64,000 nucleotides of DNA, from NCBI RefSeq assembly GCF_017826695.1, contig NZ_JAFFZW010000015.1, forward strand, positions 1-64,000. The letters are read 5' to 3'. The stretch's first letter is position 1; every line of letters begins with the position of its first letter. Source of the DNA: Pseudomonas alliivorans (GTDB lineage: Bacteria > Pseudomonadota > Gammaproteobacteria > Pseudomonadales > Pseudomonadaceae). Below, one piece after another: positions 54,882-63,685 of this stretch. A program made the translations under genes and the position numbers. The notes below the pieces were generated by a model. It was not told the DNA's origin, searched no databases, and saw only the letters and a list, made by a program, of their open reading frames with translations.

Positions 54882-56186
54882 ATGAGCACGAAAGATGGAA
54901 AACACAGCGATGTGGACGACACGGCGTCGACAAAAGCGCCGATAGATCCTGCTAATGCAGGCGATGTCGAAGCGGGCGGCTCTCGACACGGCGGTTCTAT
55001 TCAAAGCGGCTGCCCGTCTGGAAGTGTCTCCGGTGGTGTTTGCTCACCCCCCACTAACGAGCATCGGTCCACCTGGCAAACGACTTATATCGGGGGACGC
55101 ACGTTGCGAATCATGGACTGTATTCTGCCCGGCACCCATGACTCCGGCATGGACAAGGCTGCGCCCTATCAAAACAGTTATGAGACCTGCCAGGACATTT
55201 CTCCGTTTCACCAACTTATCAATGGCATTCGAGTACTGGACCTGCGGGTTGAATTCAAACCCAATGCGACGGACGACCATCGCTTCTCCATTTTCCATAG
55301 CCTGAATTCAGGCCGAACCATTGGCTACGACATCCTTGACGGCATCAGGATGTTCCGCGACCACAAAGCCCCTACCGGTAATCCCAAAAAAGAAATCATC
55401 ATTCTCGACTTTCACCAGTTCAAGAACTTCGACGACGCGGCTCACTCGGAACTTCAGTCGCTCGTCAAATCACGCCTGGGCGCCAGTTTGATTCCGAGAT
55501 GGATGAGTGACCTGACCATTGAACAAATCTGGAACTATGGCGACAAGGGTGTCGTGGTCGCCTACGAAGACGATCGGCGCATCCCGGATTTCTGGGGCGG
55601 CGTCAAACAAAAATGGATAGGCAGCAACACACCTTCCACCGATGAACTGAAGCGTTTCATGGACGGGATAGGGAACCAGACCAAACCCCGGAATGAGCTA
55701 TGGTCCATCCAGTGTGCCAAATACAACAAGTTCCCGTTGTATACCCCCGATGATTTTTCCGACAAGATTCGGGAGTGGTTCTTCTCGGGAGACCAGGCCT
55801 CTTACATTCAGAAGTTTTATATCATCAATACCGACTGGTCGCTGAGGCAGCGCCTCGTGGACAACTGTATCCATGCCAATCGAATCAGAGCGGAAAGTAT
55901 GGTTTGGGGTGGCACCATTGATATCCCTCAATCAGAGGATTACACGCTGGCTTTTGCCGCTCGTTACCTGATTGCAAGGCTCAGCAACGGGCACTGGGCA
56001 CGAATTCTCAGATTGCCTCCCTCAGCCGCAGAACACGCAACGTTCCAGATAATCAGCACGGCGACCTACTCAACGGAACTGATGCTTCAGTACACCGATA
56101 ATCCGGCGCAATCCATGACTATCAGGACGGGGGACGTCGTGACCTTTACCTTCGTGAATAAAAAGTGGCGAATGATCGGCCCCTGA
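54882..56186 (+). CDS. PI-PLC X-domain-like protein, probable effector or secreted enzyme
   Basis: 434 residues from the ATG at 54882 (AAGGA upstream). Residues 1-~65 are polar, Ser/Gly/Asp-rich and look disordered, with no signal peptide or membrane span. A phosphatidylinositol-phospholipase C X-like domain follows: GTHDS (His86) and FHS (His139) supply the two catalytic histidines, with Arg117 and Asp120 in GIRVLDLRVEF and Asp176 in ILDFHQF. The C-terminal ~100 residues are beta-rich and unassigned. GC in sampled stretches is ~48-50%, below its neighbours. A perfect -35 hexamer TTGACA is at 54811-54816 but no good -10 follows. No hrp box was seen. The function (phospholipid or GPI cleavage) is inferred from the domain. 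Confidence 0.75.
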   Translation: MSTKDGKHSDVDDTASTKAPIDPANAGDVEAGGSRHGGSIQSGCPSGSVSGGVCSPPTNEHRSTWQTTYIGGRTLRIMDCILPGTHDSGMDKAAPYQNSYETCQDISPFHQLINGIRVLDLRVEFKPNATDDHRFSIFHSLNSGRTIGYDILDGIRMFRDHKAPTGNPKKEIIILDFHQFKNFDDAAHSELQSLVKSRLGASLIPRWMSDLTIEQIWNYGDKGVVVAYEDDRRIPDFWGGVKQKWIGSNTPSTDELKRFMDGIGNQTKPRNELWSIQCAKYNKFPLYTPDDFSDKIREWFFSGDQASYIQKFYIINTDWSLRQRLVDNCIHANRIRAESMVWGGTIDIPQSEDYTLAFAARYLIARLSNGHWARILRLPPSAAEHATFQIISTATYSTELMLQYTDNPAQSMTIRTGDVVTFTFVNKKWRMIGP

Positions 56187-56243
56187 GGTCACCGCACCCT
56201 CAACACTTGAAATCAAGGAGCAAGATAGGCATCCCCGGCCTTT

Positions 56244-56276
56244 TCCTCCTGTTTCCTGCAGCAGGCAACAGGAGGA
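56244..56276 (+). terminator. Hairpin after the PI-PLC-like gene
   Basis: Perfect 10-bp arms TCCTCCTGTT / AACAGGAGGA with an inner CCTGC/GCAGG pairing, 57 bp past the stop. No long T run follows on this strand. Confidence 0.5.
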
Positions 56277-56387
56277 TCGCTTCAAGCCTTGCCAGACATA
56301 ACGGGAAAAGACACGGCGACGCATTGGCAAACCTCTATCGGCTTTCTGTACGATGTCCGGCAATGCCTCACGCTGGAGACCCGCTGC

Positions 56388-56852
56388 ATGCTGATCGGCA
56401 TCCTCTTAATTCTGACCTGGCTCATCCTGCTGCTGCGCTATCCGGCCAAGGCCCTGCCTGTTTCCCTCGCCGCAGCGGTAGGTCTGGGGATAGTGGCTGC
56501 CATCGTAATCTGGCAGGACAGCCGCGAGACACGTCAGCTGGAGCAACTCGATATCCGGCTGGTGTATGCACCGCAGCAATGCCCCACGGATCGTCCGTTG
56601 CACGTCTCGATCACCAACCGCAACAAAGCGTCGCTGCTGGAACTGCGCTGGCGGATTGCAGCCTATGCACCTGGCGACACCGTCAATCTGGCGGACAACA
56701 CCTACACGTCGGCACGCTACCGCGGCCCCGGCGAGTTGCAGGCCGACGGCAACTGGCAGGATTGCGTGCCGGTGCCCGTTCTGCGTAACGGCTATCGCCC
56801 GCAAACCCTGGAGTTTCGTGCAGAACATCTGCAAGGCAGTTTCTCGGACTGA
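56388..56852 (+). CDS. Small inner-membrane-anchored conserved protein
   Basis: 154 residues from the ATG at 56388 (GGAG 10 bases upstream); the longer frame from 56289 is less likely. Two hydrophobic spans at residues ~2-18 (LIGILLILTWLILLLRY) and ~25-42 anchor it. The remaining ~110 residues form a compact, likely periplasmic beta domain with two cysteines (CPTDRPL and DCVPVP). I do not recognise the family well; Pseudomonas homologues are often loosely labelled multidrug transporter. It precedes the dehydrogenase gene by 17 bp, so the two may be co-transcribed. Confidence 0.65.
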   Translation: MLIGILLILTWLILLLRYPAKALPVSLAAAVGLGIVAAIVIWQDSRETRQLEQLDIRLVYAPQQCPTDRPLHVSITNRNKASLLELRWRIAAYAPGDTVNLADNTYTSARYRGPGELQADGNWQDCVPVPVLRNGYRPQTLEFRAEHLQGSFSD

Positions 56853-56869
56853 TCCCTAAGGACATCGAC

Positions 56870-57688
56870 ATGCCCATCGCTCTCATCACCGGCTGCTCAA
56901 GCGGAATAGGTCGCGCACTCGCCGACGCCTTCAAGGCGGAGGGTTACGAAGTCTGGGCCACGGCGCGCAAGCAGGAAGACGTCGCAACGCTCAGCGCGGC
57001 CGGTTTCATTGCCGTGCAACTGGATGTCAATGACAGCATCGCGCTGGCACAACTCGCCGCTGGGCTGGAACACAGCGGGCTCGATGTGCTGGTCAACAAC
57101 GCAGGCTACGGCGCGATGGGGCCGCTGCTGGACGGCGGCGTCGAGGCGCTGCAACGACAATTCGAAACCAACGTGTTCTCGGTGATTGGCGTTACGAAAG
57201 CGCTGTTCCCGGCATTGCGCCGCAACAAGGGGCTGGTGGTCAACATCGGCAGTGTTTCCGGTGTACTGGTGACGCCGTTCGCGGGGGCCTACTGCGCCTC
57301 GAAAGCGGCCGTGCATGCACTCAGCGATGCGCTGCGTCTGGAACTGGCGCCATTTGGCGTGCAGGTGATGGAGGTTCAGCCAGGCGCAATTGCATCGAGC
57401 TTTGCGAAGAATGCCGGCCATGAGGCCGAGCAGTTGATCAGCGAGCAATCGCCCTGGTGGCCGATCCGTGAAGGCATCCGTGCCCGCGCCAGGGCCTCGC
57501 AGGACAACCCCACCCCCGCCACCGATTTCGCCCGCGATCTGCTCAAGGCCGTCCAGCAAGCCAGTCCGCCGCGCCTGCTGCGTCTGGGTAACGGCTCGCG
57601 GCTCTTGCCTCTGATGTCATGGCTGCTGCCCAAGGGACTGCTCGAAAACGGGCTGCGCAAGCGGTTCGGGTTGAACACGCCGTTGTGA
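56870..57688 (+). CDS. Short-chain dehydrogenase/reductase
   Basis: 272 residues with a classical SDR fold. Cofactor motif TGCSSGIGRA (residues 7-16), NNAGYG at 76-81, catalytic Ser128/Ser130 region and Tyr141-x3-Lys145 (YCASK). Arg33 after the second strand (ATARKQED) favours NADP. The C-terminal part is longer than in small SDRs and ends in a basic helix. The substrate is unknown. It follows the small membrane protein and converges on the efflux operon. Confidence 0.88.
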   Translation: MPIALITGCSSGIGRALADAFKAEGYEVWATARKQEDVATLSAAGFIAVQLDVNDSIALAQLAAGLEHSGLDVLVNNAGYGAMGPLLDGGVEALQRQFETNVFSVIGVTKALFPALRRNKGLVVNIGSVSGVLVTPFAGAYCASKAAVHALSDALRLELAPFGVQVMEVQPGAIASSFAKNAGHEAEQLISEQSPWWPIREGIRARARASQDNPTPATDFARDLLKAVQQASPPRLLRLGNGSRLLPLMSWLLPKGLLENGLRKRFGLNTPL

Positions 57689-57705
57689 TCGCGATGCGGG
57701 CTTGA

Positions 57706-58560
57706 TCAGCTCGGCGTCACAATCACCGTGCACGTCATCCCCGCTGAGAGCGACACCCCGTCAGGCACGCGATCCAGATGGATGCGCACCGGTACGCGCT
57801 GCGCCAGGCGAACCCAGTTGAAGGTCGGGTTGACGTCGGCGACCAGTTCGCGGCTTTGGGGGTTGTCGCGGTCATAGATGCCGCGAGCGATGCTTTCGAC
57901 ATGCCCCTGGATTACCTCGCCGCTCATCAATTGCATGTCCGCCGGATCACCCACGTTCAAATGCGGCAATTTGGTTTCTTCGAAGAAGCCATAAACCCAG
58001 AACGAATTCATATCAACCACCGCCATCTTCGCCTCGCCGATTCGCGCGTAGTCGCCCCGGTGCACGTTCAGGTTGGTCACATAGCCGTCCACCGAAGCCA
58101 GTACGCGAGTACGCGACAGGTTCAGTTCCGCCGCCTCCAGCTGTGCCTGAGCCAACTGGTAGTCCGCCAGCGCCGAGGTCGCGATGGTGCTCGCGTCGTC
58201 GCGGTTTTCTGCCGAGATCACCAGCTCGTCCATGTCCGCACGGCGTTTGGCGTTGAGCTTGCGCATCTCCCAAGTGGCCTTGCGTGAGGCCAACAACGCC
58301 TGGGCCTGTCTCAAAGCAATCCGGTAGTGCTCCGGATCGATCTGCATCAGCAGGTCGCCGCGTTTGACCTGCTGGTTGTCGTGCACCGGCACATCCACCA
58401 CGGTGCCGGACACGTCCGCCGCCACGTTGATGATGTCGGCCCGCACACGGCCGTCGCGGGTCCAGGGCGTGTCCATGTACTGGACCCATAAAGTGCGTCC
58501 GATCCACAGGGCCAGCGCCAGAAACAGCAACGTGGCAATCACGCTGAAAAACTTTTTCAT
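57706..58560 (-). CDS. HlyD-family membrane-fusion (adaptor) protein
   Basis: 284 residues. One N-terminal membrane span (residues 5-23, FSVIATLLFLALALWIG) then the adaptor domains: a lipoyl-like half (DGRVRADIINVAADVSG), a helical hairpin (~70-150) and a second lipoyl half with beta barrel (TRVLASVDGYVTNLNV, then DMNSFWVYGFFEETKL). It resembles AaeA/EmrA-type adaptors that join an inner-membrane pump to an outer channel. Last gene of the operon. Confidence 0.9.
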   Translation of the reverse strand: MKKFFSVIATLLFLALALWIGRTLWVQYMDTPWTRDGRVRADIINVAADVSGTVVDVPVHDNQQVKRGDLLMQIDPEHYRIALRQAQALLASRKATWEMRKLNAKRRADMDELVISAENRDDASTIATSALADYQLAQAQLEAAELNLSRTRVLASVDGYVTNLNVHRGDYARIGEAKMAVVDMNSFWVYGFFEETKLPHLNVGDPADMQLMSGEVIQGHVESIARGIYDRDNPQSRELVADVNPTFNWVRLAQRVPVRIHLDRVPDGVSLSAGMTCTVIVTPS

Positions 58561-58582
58561 CCAGAGATTTCCGAACCAGATA

Positions 58583-58783
58583 TCAACGATAAAGAGGCAG
58601 CGCCAGGGCGCCGAACAGACAGGTGAACAGGCTCAGACGCAGCAACGCCGGGTGCCAGAAGTGGCGATACAGGTCCAGCCCTGCCAACAGGCGATCCAGC
58701 CCCCAGGCCAGTGCCATTGCAAGCAGAAACATCAGGCTCATGGTCGGCATGTACAGACCATGAAAAGCAATTTCACGCGGCAT
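58583..58783 (-). CDS. DUF1656 (AaeX-like) small membrane protein
   Basis: 66 residues from the ATG at 58783, overlapping the end of the FUSC gene by 11 bp. Two hydrophobic spans (GLYMPTMSLMFLLAMALAWGLD in part, and LRLSLFTCLFGALALP) and the family start MPREIAFHGLYMP. It always accompanies FUSC-HlyD pumps; its role is not established. Confidence 0.88.
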   Translation of the reverse strand: MPREIAFHGLYMPTMSLMFLLAMALAWGLDRLLAGLDLYRHFWHPALLRLSLFTCLFGALALPLYR

Positions 58784-60959
58784 GGACCCCTCCAGAAAGG
58801 CGAGGTGCACGACCTTCGTCAGCCAAAGGCGATCGAGGGTCCAGCAAGGAAGAGCGGATGAAGTGCAGGTAGCTTTTCACCCGGCGCAGCACCGAGGTAT
58901 CGAAATGCGGAGCAAACGGCTCGTCCGCTTCCCGAACCCGATCAAGCGCCTGATCGACCGCCAGCAGACAGCGCTGCAGGTTGCTCTCGTCAGGCTGAAT
59001 GAACAGACGAACCAATGCCCGCCCCATCACCCGTAGCGACAGGCGCCAGGGTTGATACTCGGCGTAGCCTGGATGAATCGGCAGCACCGCCTGCTCACGA
59101 CGCAGTTCGATGATCGCGTGGCCGATTTCCAGCACCACGAACATCCAGCGCAACAATTCACGCTGCACCTCGGGTCTGCCGATGGCCAGGCCATATGCCT
59201 GATGCATGAGGTCACGGGTCTGACTCTCGAAACGCGAACCCAGCCGTTGCAGGGGCGCGCTGATCGCGAACACCACCTGGTCACGCAATGCCTGCTCCAG
59301 TCGCTGCCACATCCAGCGGCTGTTGGGCGGCAGAATGATTGCGCCTGCAGCGGCACAGAACAGCATGCCGATCACCATGGCGATGTAATCGTTGATAAAT
59401 GTGTAAGGGTCATAGACCGTCAGGTTGTCCGGCACCGAACCGATGCTGAAAAAGATCAGCAGGCCCAGCCCGTACCCGGTCCATTGCGGCCGGGACCCGA
59501 GAAAGGCACCCAGCACGAAAACCGGTGCCAGCAAAGCGCACAGCAAAGGAAAGCCATCGACCTGCGGGAACAGAAAAAACGTTTCGACAAACCCGAGCAG
59601 CGCGCCGAGCAGCGTGCCGCAGGCCATCTGAAACGACATGCGTCTGGGGTTGTGCGTGGTGGAAGACAACGCGACGGTTGCGGCCGAGGCCAGCGTCATG
59701 ACTGCCCCGCTGGGCCACGCGGTCACCACCCAGTAAGCGCTCAAGAGCGCAACCACGCAGGTCGCACGAACACCAGCAGCCGCTGCGGTCATCCAGTGCG
59801 TGCGGGGCACGAAAGGCTCGTTCCACTGTTCACGCACATGTTGATGATCGGCGAGCGATGCGTGGGTCTGGGCGTAACTGAGCAGCTCGTTCAGAAGGCG
59901 ATACAGCAGCTCGAATGCCGTATGGAAATCCAGCCACTGAGCATCGTCTGGAGCCGTTCGTTCAAAAGCGGCACGCAGACGTCTGACCGTATCCGGCCAC
60001 TGCGCCTTGAGCGCTTCCAGATGCGTGACCAGTCGCGCAGCGTCGGGACTGGTCAGCGCCCTGTCAGCAAACGCATCGAGCAGTGCGCTCAACGGATCGA
60101 GGCCGGGTTCGACATGATTCAGCACCGCAGTCGAACGCTCGGCACGTAGCCGCTCAAGCAACTGATGCAGCGCATTGAAGCGCGTGGTGACGGCCATGAA
60201 CTCGCTGTTCAGGCGGTTGAGCCGTCCGTTGCGTCGGCGCATGTGCGGGTCTTCAAACACCGTGACGCTGCGCAGCCCTTCCAGGCCGATGGCCTCTGCA
60301 ACGAACCGCACATTGCCCGTCTCGAACGCGGCTTGCGTCTGGCTTGCGCGCAGGCCGTCAATCACGAAGCGGGCAAAAACACCAAACCGCTGATAGAGCG
60401 CGTTGCGTATCGCCGCGCTGGCACTCTGCGGCAGTATCACTGCGCTGACGGCTGTGGCACAGAGAATGCCCAGCGAGATTTCCAGCACTCGCCATACCGC
60501 GGCCATGAACGCGCCCTCCGGGTGCGCCAGCGCAGGCAGTCCGATCATGGCTGCGGTGTAACCGGCCAGCACGAAACCATACGCGCGAAAGTTGCGATAG
60601 CGCGCCGCGCCAGCCGAACAGAACCCGACCCACAGCGCCAGACAGCCGAGGAACGGCAGCGGATTCTGGGCGAACAGCGCCATCAGCAGCACCATCATGG
60701 CCGAGCCCGCCAGCGTGCCCAGCAGCCGATAGAAGCTTTTGGCAAACACCTGTCCGCTCTGCGGCTGCATCACGATGAACACCGTAATGATCGCCGTGCG
60801 TGGCTGCGGCAACTCCAGACGCAGCGCCAGCCAATACGTCAGGAATGCGGCGATCAGCACCTTGCCGATGTAGATCCAGGTCACGCCGTCGCTGCGTGCC
60901 CAGCTATTTAATTCGCGACGCCAAGGCAAGGCGATGACGCGATGAGCAAGGGTAATCAT
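58773..60959 (-). CDS. FUSC-family inner-membrane efflux permease
   Basis: 728 residues from the ATG at 60959 (MITLAHRVIALP); the longer open frame to 61133 overlaps the upstream gene and is unlikely. Two sets of membrane helices (residues ~30-180 and ~370-520) surround cytoplasmic domains, the pattern of AaeB/FusC aromatic-acid exporters. PQPRTAIITVFIVMQPQSGQVFAKSFYR is split by the first set. It starts 1 bp after the stop of the outer-membrane gene and overlaps DUF1656. The exported compound is probably an aromatic acid or toxin such as fusaric acid; this is family inference. Confidence 0.88.
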   Translation of the reverse strand: MITLAHRVIALPWRRELNSWARSDGVTWIYIGKVLIAAFLTYWLALRLELPQPRTAIITVFIVMQPQSGQVFAKSFYRLLGTLAGSAMMVLLMALFAQNPLPFLGCLALWVGFCSAGAARYRNFRAYGFVLAGYTAAMIGLPALAHPEGAFMAAVWRVLEISLGILCATAVSAVILPQSASAAIRNALYQRFGVFARFVIDGLRASQTQAAFETGNVRFVAEAIGLEGLRSVTVFEDPHMRRRNGRLNRLNSEFMAVTTRFNALHQLLERLRAERSTAVLNHVEPGLDPLSALLDAFADRALTSPDAARLVTHLEALKAQWPDTVRRLRAAFERTAPDDAQWLDFHTAFELLYRLLNELLSYAQTHASLADHQHVREQWNEPFVPRTHWMTAAAAGVRATCVVALLSAYWVVTAWPSGAVMTLASAATVALSSTTHNPRRMSFQMACGTLLGALLGFVETFFLFPQVDGFPLLCALLAPVFVLGAFLGSRPQWTGYGLGLLIFFSIGSVPDNLTVYDPYTFINDYIAMVIGMLFCAAAGAIILPPNSRWMWQRLEQALRDQVVFAISAPLQRLGSRFESQTRDLMHQAYGLAIGRPEVQRELLRWMFVVLEIGHAIIELRREQAVLPIHPGYAEYQPWRLSLRVMGRALVRLFIQPDESNLQRCLLAVDQALDRVREADEPFAPHFDTSVLRRVKSYLHFIRSSLLDPRSPLADEGRAPRLSGGVHAA

Positions 60960-60960
60960 G

Positions 60961-62451
60961 TCAGTGACCACCCTGCCTGCCCGTGTCAACAAAAGCCGCA
61001 GGCACATCGTTTCCCGCCGACAACCCGCCACCCAGCGCCACCACCAGCCCGGCATAGGCGGTGAGGCGCGCAGCCTCGACCTGCTGCTGAATCTGTCGCT
61101 GACGAAACAGCAGGGTCTGGGCGTTGAGCACATTCAGGTAATCGGTCAGACCGCGCTGGTAAGCAATCAGGGCGATGTCATAGGTCTTGCGCGCCGACGC
61201 CACCGATTCGGCCGCGTACACCTGCTGCTTGTCGAGCGAGGCGCGACGAATCAACTGATCCGACACACCCTGCAGCGCCGTGACCAGCGTCTGGTTGTAA
61301 TGCGCGACCGCCAGATCGTAACCGGCCGACGCGTGTCCCAGCTCAGCGCGCAGACGCCCGCCATCGAAGATCGGCAGCGTGAGCGCAGGGCCCGCCCTGT
61401 AGCTGAACTTGCTGCCGGTCAGAAACTCCAGCATGCCGCCCCCCGTGGCCATGTAACCCAGGCTGGCGACCAGATCGACGTTGGGATAGAAATTGGCATG
61501 GGCCACATCCATGCCCCGCGCCTGCGCGGCGACACGCCACTGACTGGCAACCACGTCAGGTCGCTGGCCCAGCAGTTGCGCAGGCAATGCCGACGGCAGT
61601 TTCAGTTCAGCATTCAATGCCAGGCGGGGACGCTGCAAGGTCGAGCCCTCGCCCGGCCCCTTGCCTGCCAGCGCCGCCAACTGGTTGCGCCCCAGCGCAA
61701 TGGCTTCTTCGAGTTCATCGATCTGCCGATGGATCTCCGGCAACGGCGCCTCGGCCTGACTGACGTCGAAGTGGGTGCCGAGGCCGCCCTTGAGCCGACG
61801 TTGCGCCAGCTCCAGCATCTGCTGTTGCTGGGCCAGCGTCGCTTCGGCGATCTCCAGACGAGCAAAGTTCAGGGAGAACCGGATATAGGCGCGCACGATG
61901 TTTTCCTGCAGTTCAAGCTGCGCCTGCCGCTGCTCGGCGGCACTCATGTGGGCTAGGTCAAGTGCCTGTTCACTGGCGTTACGCTCGCGTCCCCACAGGT
62001 CCAGCGCATAACTCAGACCAAGCGAGGCATTGTTGTCCCAGGTGTGACTATCGGCGAGCGCACCGGGGCCATAAAACTGATCGCTTGGCCAGTCATGACG
62101 CGCCAGACTGGTCGTGCCCTGAACCTGCAGCGATTCGGCGGATTCGGCCATCCCGGCCATCGCTCTGGCATCCCTGACCCGTGCTGCTGCCATGGCCAGG
62201 CTCGGGCTGCCGAGGATCGCCAGTTCGATCCAGCGATTGAGTTGCGGATCGTTATAGACGCGCCACCATTGCCCGGTCGGCCAGCGTGCGCTGAGTTCGG
62301 CGTTCTGGATGGCATGGTCGGTGGCCAGGCTGTCTGCGCCTAACAGACTGTCCCTGGGTCCGATTCCACCGCTTCCAATGCAGCCGCTGATAACGAACGA
62401 TAAAGCCATGAGACCGAGGGGCTTGAGCCCTCTGATGATGCGACGCGGCAC
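60961..62451 (-). CDS. NodT-type outer-membrane efflux lipoprotein
   Basis: 496 residues. The lipoprotein signal ends ISGC (Cys24). Two repeated TolC-type halves with the usual WWRVYNDPQLNRWIELA motif near residue 60, LSYALDLWGRERN and SLGYMATGG..., and GRLRAELGHA. It forms the outer-membrane duct of the tripartite pump with the FUSC permease and HlyD adaptor. It is the first gene of the four-gene operon; a 21-bp dyad and the LysR gene lie upstream. Confidence 0.9.
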   Translation of the reverse strand: MPRRIIRGLKPLGLMALSFVISGCIGSGGIGPRDSLLGADSLATDHAIQNAELSARWPTGQWWRVYNDPQLNRWIELAILGSPSLAMAAARVRDARAMAGMAESAESLQVQGTTSLARHDWPSDQFYGPGALADSHTWDNNASLGLSYALDLWGRERNASEQALDLAHMSAAEQRQAQLELQENIVRAYIRFSLNFARLEIAEATLAQQQQMLELAQRRLKGGLGTHFDVSQAEAPLPEIHRQIDELEEAIALGRNQLAALAGKGPGEGSTLQRPRLALNAELKLPSALPAQLLGQRPDVVASQWRVAAQARGMDVAHANFYPNVDLVASLGYMATGGGMLEFLTGSKFSYRAGPALTLPIFDGGRLRAELGHASAGYDLAVAHYNQTLVTALQGVSDQLIRRASLDKQQVYAAESVASARKTYDIALIAYQRGLTDYLNVLNAQTLLFRQRQIQQQVEAARLTAYAGLVVALGGGLSAGNDVPAAFVDTGRQGGH

Positions 62452-62545
62452 AGCTGCGAGTTCCCGACCGGTAATGAAACGCCTTGAATGGCGGCGATTC
62501 TAGGGGCCGCTCGACATGGCGATAAGCGGGGAGATGTGTGATTCT

Positions 62546-62566
62546 TTATTACCGAAACGGTGATAA
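62546..62566. promoter_or_regulatory. Operator-like dyad between efflux operon and LysR gene
   Basis: A 21-bp near-perfect palindrome: TTATTACCG at one end, CGGTGATAA at the other, with AAA in the middle; one base pair breaks symmetry. It lies in the 198-bp divergent region, where a LysR-type regulator would bind. Confidence 0.6.
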
Positions 62567-62649
62567 TCCGTTGGTATGGATGACATGCTGTTGTTACTTC
62601 ATGTCACAATTTGCCGTCTATTGAAGCTGTTCCATTTCAGAGAAGAACC

Positions 62650-63597
62650 ATGGACACCCTGCAAAACATGCGTGCCTTCAGTTGCGTGGCGCAAGCGGGC
62701 AGCTTTACCGCCGCAGCGGCGTTGCTCGACACCACCACCGCCAACGTGTCGCGTGCCGTCTCCAACCTGGAGGCGCACTTGCAGACGCGCCTGCTCAACC
62801 GCACCACGCGCCGTATCGCGCTGACTGAAGCCGGCAAGCGCTACCTGCTGCGTTGTGAGCAGATCCTGATGTCTGTCGAAGAGGCCGAAGCCGAGGCCAG
62901 CGACGCTCATGCGCGTCCGGCCGGACAGCTCAAGATGCATTCGATGCCGGGGGTCGGTCAGCATTATGTGGTCGACGCCATTGCCCGTTATCGGCGCAGT
63001 CACCCGGACGTGTCGTTCGACCTGACGCTGACCAGTCGTGTGCCTGATCTGCTGGAGGACGGTTACGACGTGTCGATCGTGCTGGCCAGCGAACTGCCGG
63101 ACTCGGGCTTCGTGTCTCAGCGTCTGGGCATCACTTACAGCATCGTCTGTGCATCGCCGGAGTACATCAAGACGTTCGGCACTGCGCACAAGCCTGCGGA
63201 CCTGCTGAATCACGCCTGCCTGCGTCTGGTGAGCCCGGTGTTTCCGCTGGAGAAATGGCTGTTCGACGGCCCGGAAGGCCAGGAGATGGTCACCATCACC
63301 ACGTCACCGCTGCTGGTCAATTCGGCGGACGCCATGAAAACCGCGATCTCCAGCGGCATGGGCGTCGGTATCCTGCCGATCTATTCGGCCATCGAAGGAC
63401 TGCGCAACGGTACGCTGGTGCGCATCATGTCCGACTACCGCTCCCAGGAACTGAACCTGTACGCCATCTACCCTTCGCGCCAGTACCTGGATGCCAAGAT
63501 CAAGACCTGGGTCGAGTACCTGCGCGGCTCGCTGCCGGAGATTCTGGCGGCCGACGAGGCAGATCTGCACGTGCAGGCCCTGAAGAGCATGTCCTGA
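62650..63597 (+). CDS. LysR-family transcriptional regulator (AaeR-like)
   Basis: 315 residues from the ATG at 62650 (MDTLQNMRAFSCVAQAGSF). N-terminal winged helix-turn-helix (residues 1-60, FTAAAALLDTTTANVSRAVSNLE in parts), then the effector-binding domain (~90-300). Divergent placement next to the pump is the usual arrangement for AaeR-type control, where an aromatic acid probably acts as inducer. Inference for the ligand. Confidence 0.9.
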   Translation: MDTLQNMRAFSCVAQAGSFTAAAALLDTTTANVSRAVSNLEAHLQTRLLNRTTRRIALTEAGKRYLLRCEQILMSVEEAEAEASDAHARPAGQLKMHSMPGVGQHYVVDAIARYRRSHPDVSFDLTLTSRVPDLLEDGYDVSIVLASELPDSGFVSQRLGITYSIVCASPEYIKTFGTAHKPADLLNHACLRLVSPVFPLEKWLFDGPEGQEMVTITTSPLLVNSADAMKTAISSGMGVGILPIYSAIEGLRNGTLVRIMSDYRSQELNLYAIYPSRQYLDAKIKTWVEYLRGSLPEILAADEADLHVQALKSMS

Positions 63598-63685
63598 CGT
63601 CGTACAACTGTAAAAAGCGGCTGCAATCAAGCGGGCAGGAATGTTAGCGTGCTACTCATTCAACCCGCTCAAGAGTGACTGCCCA

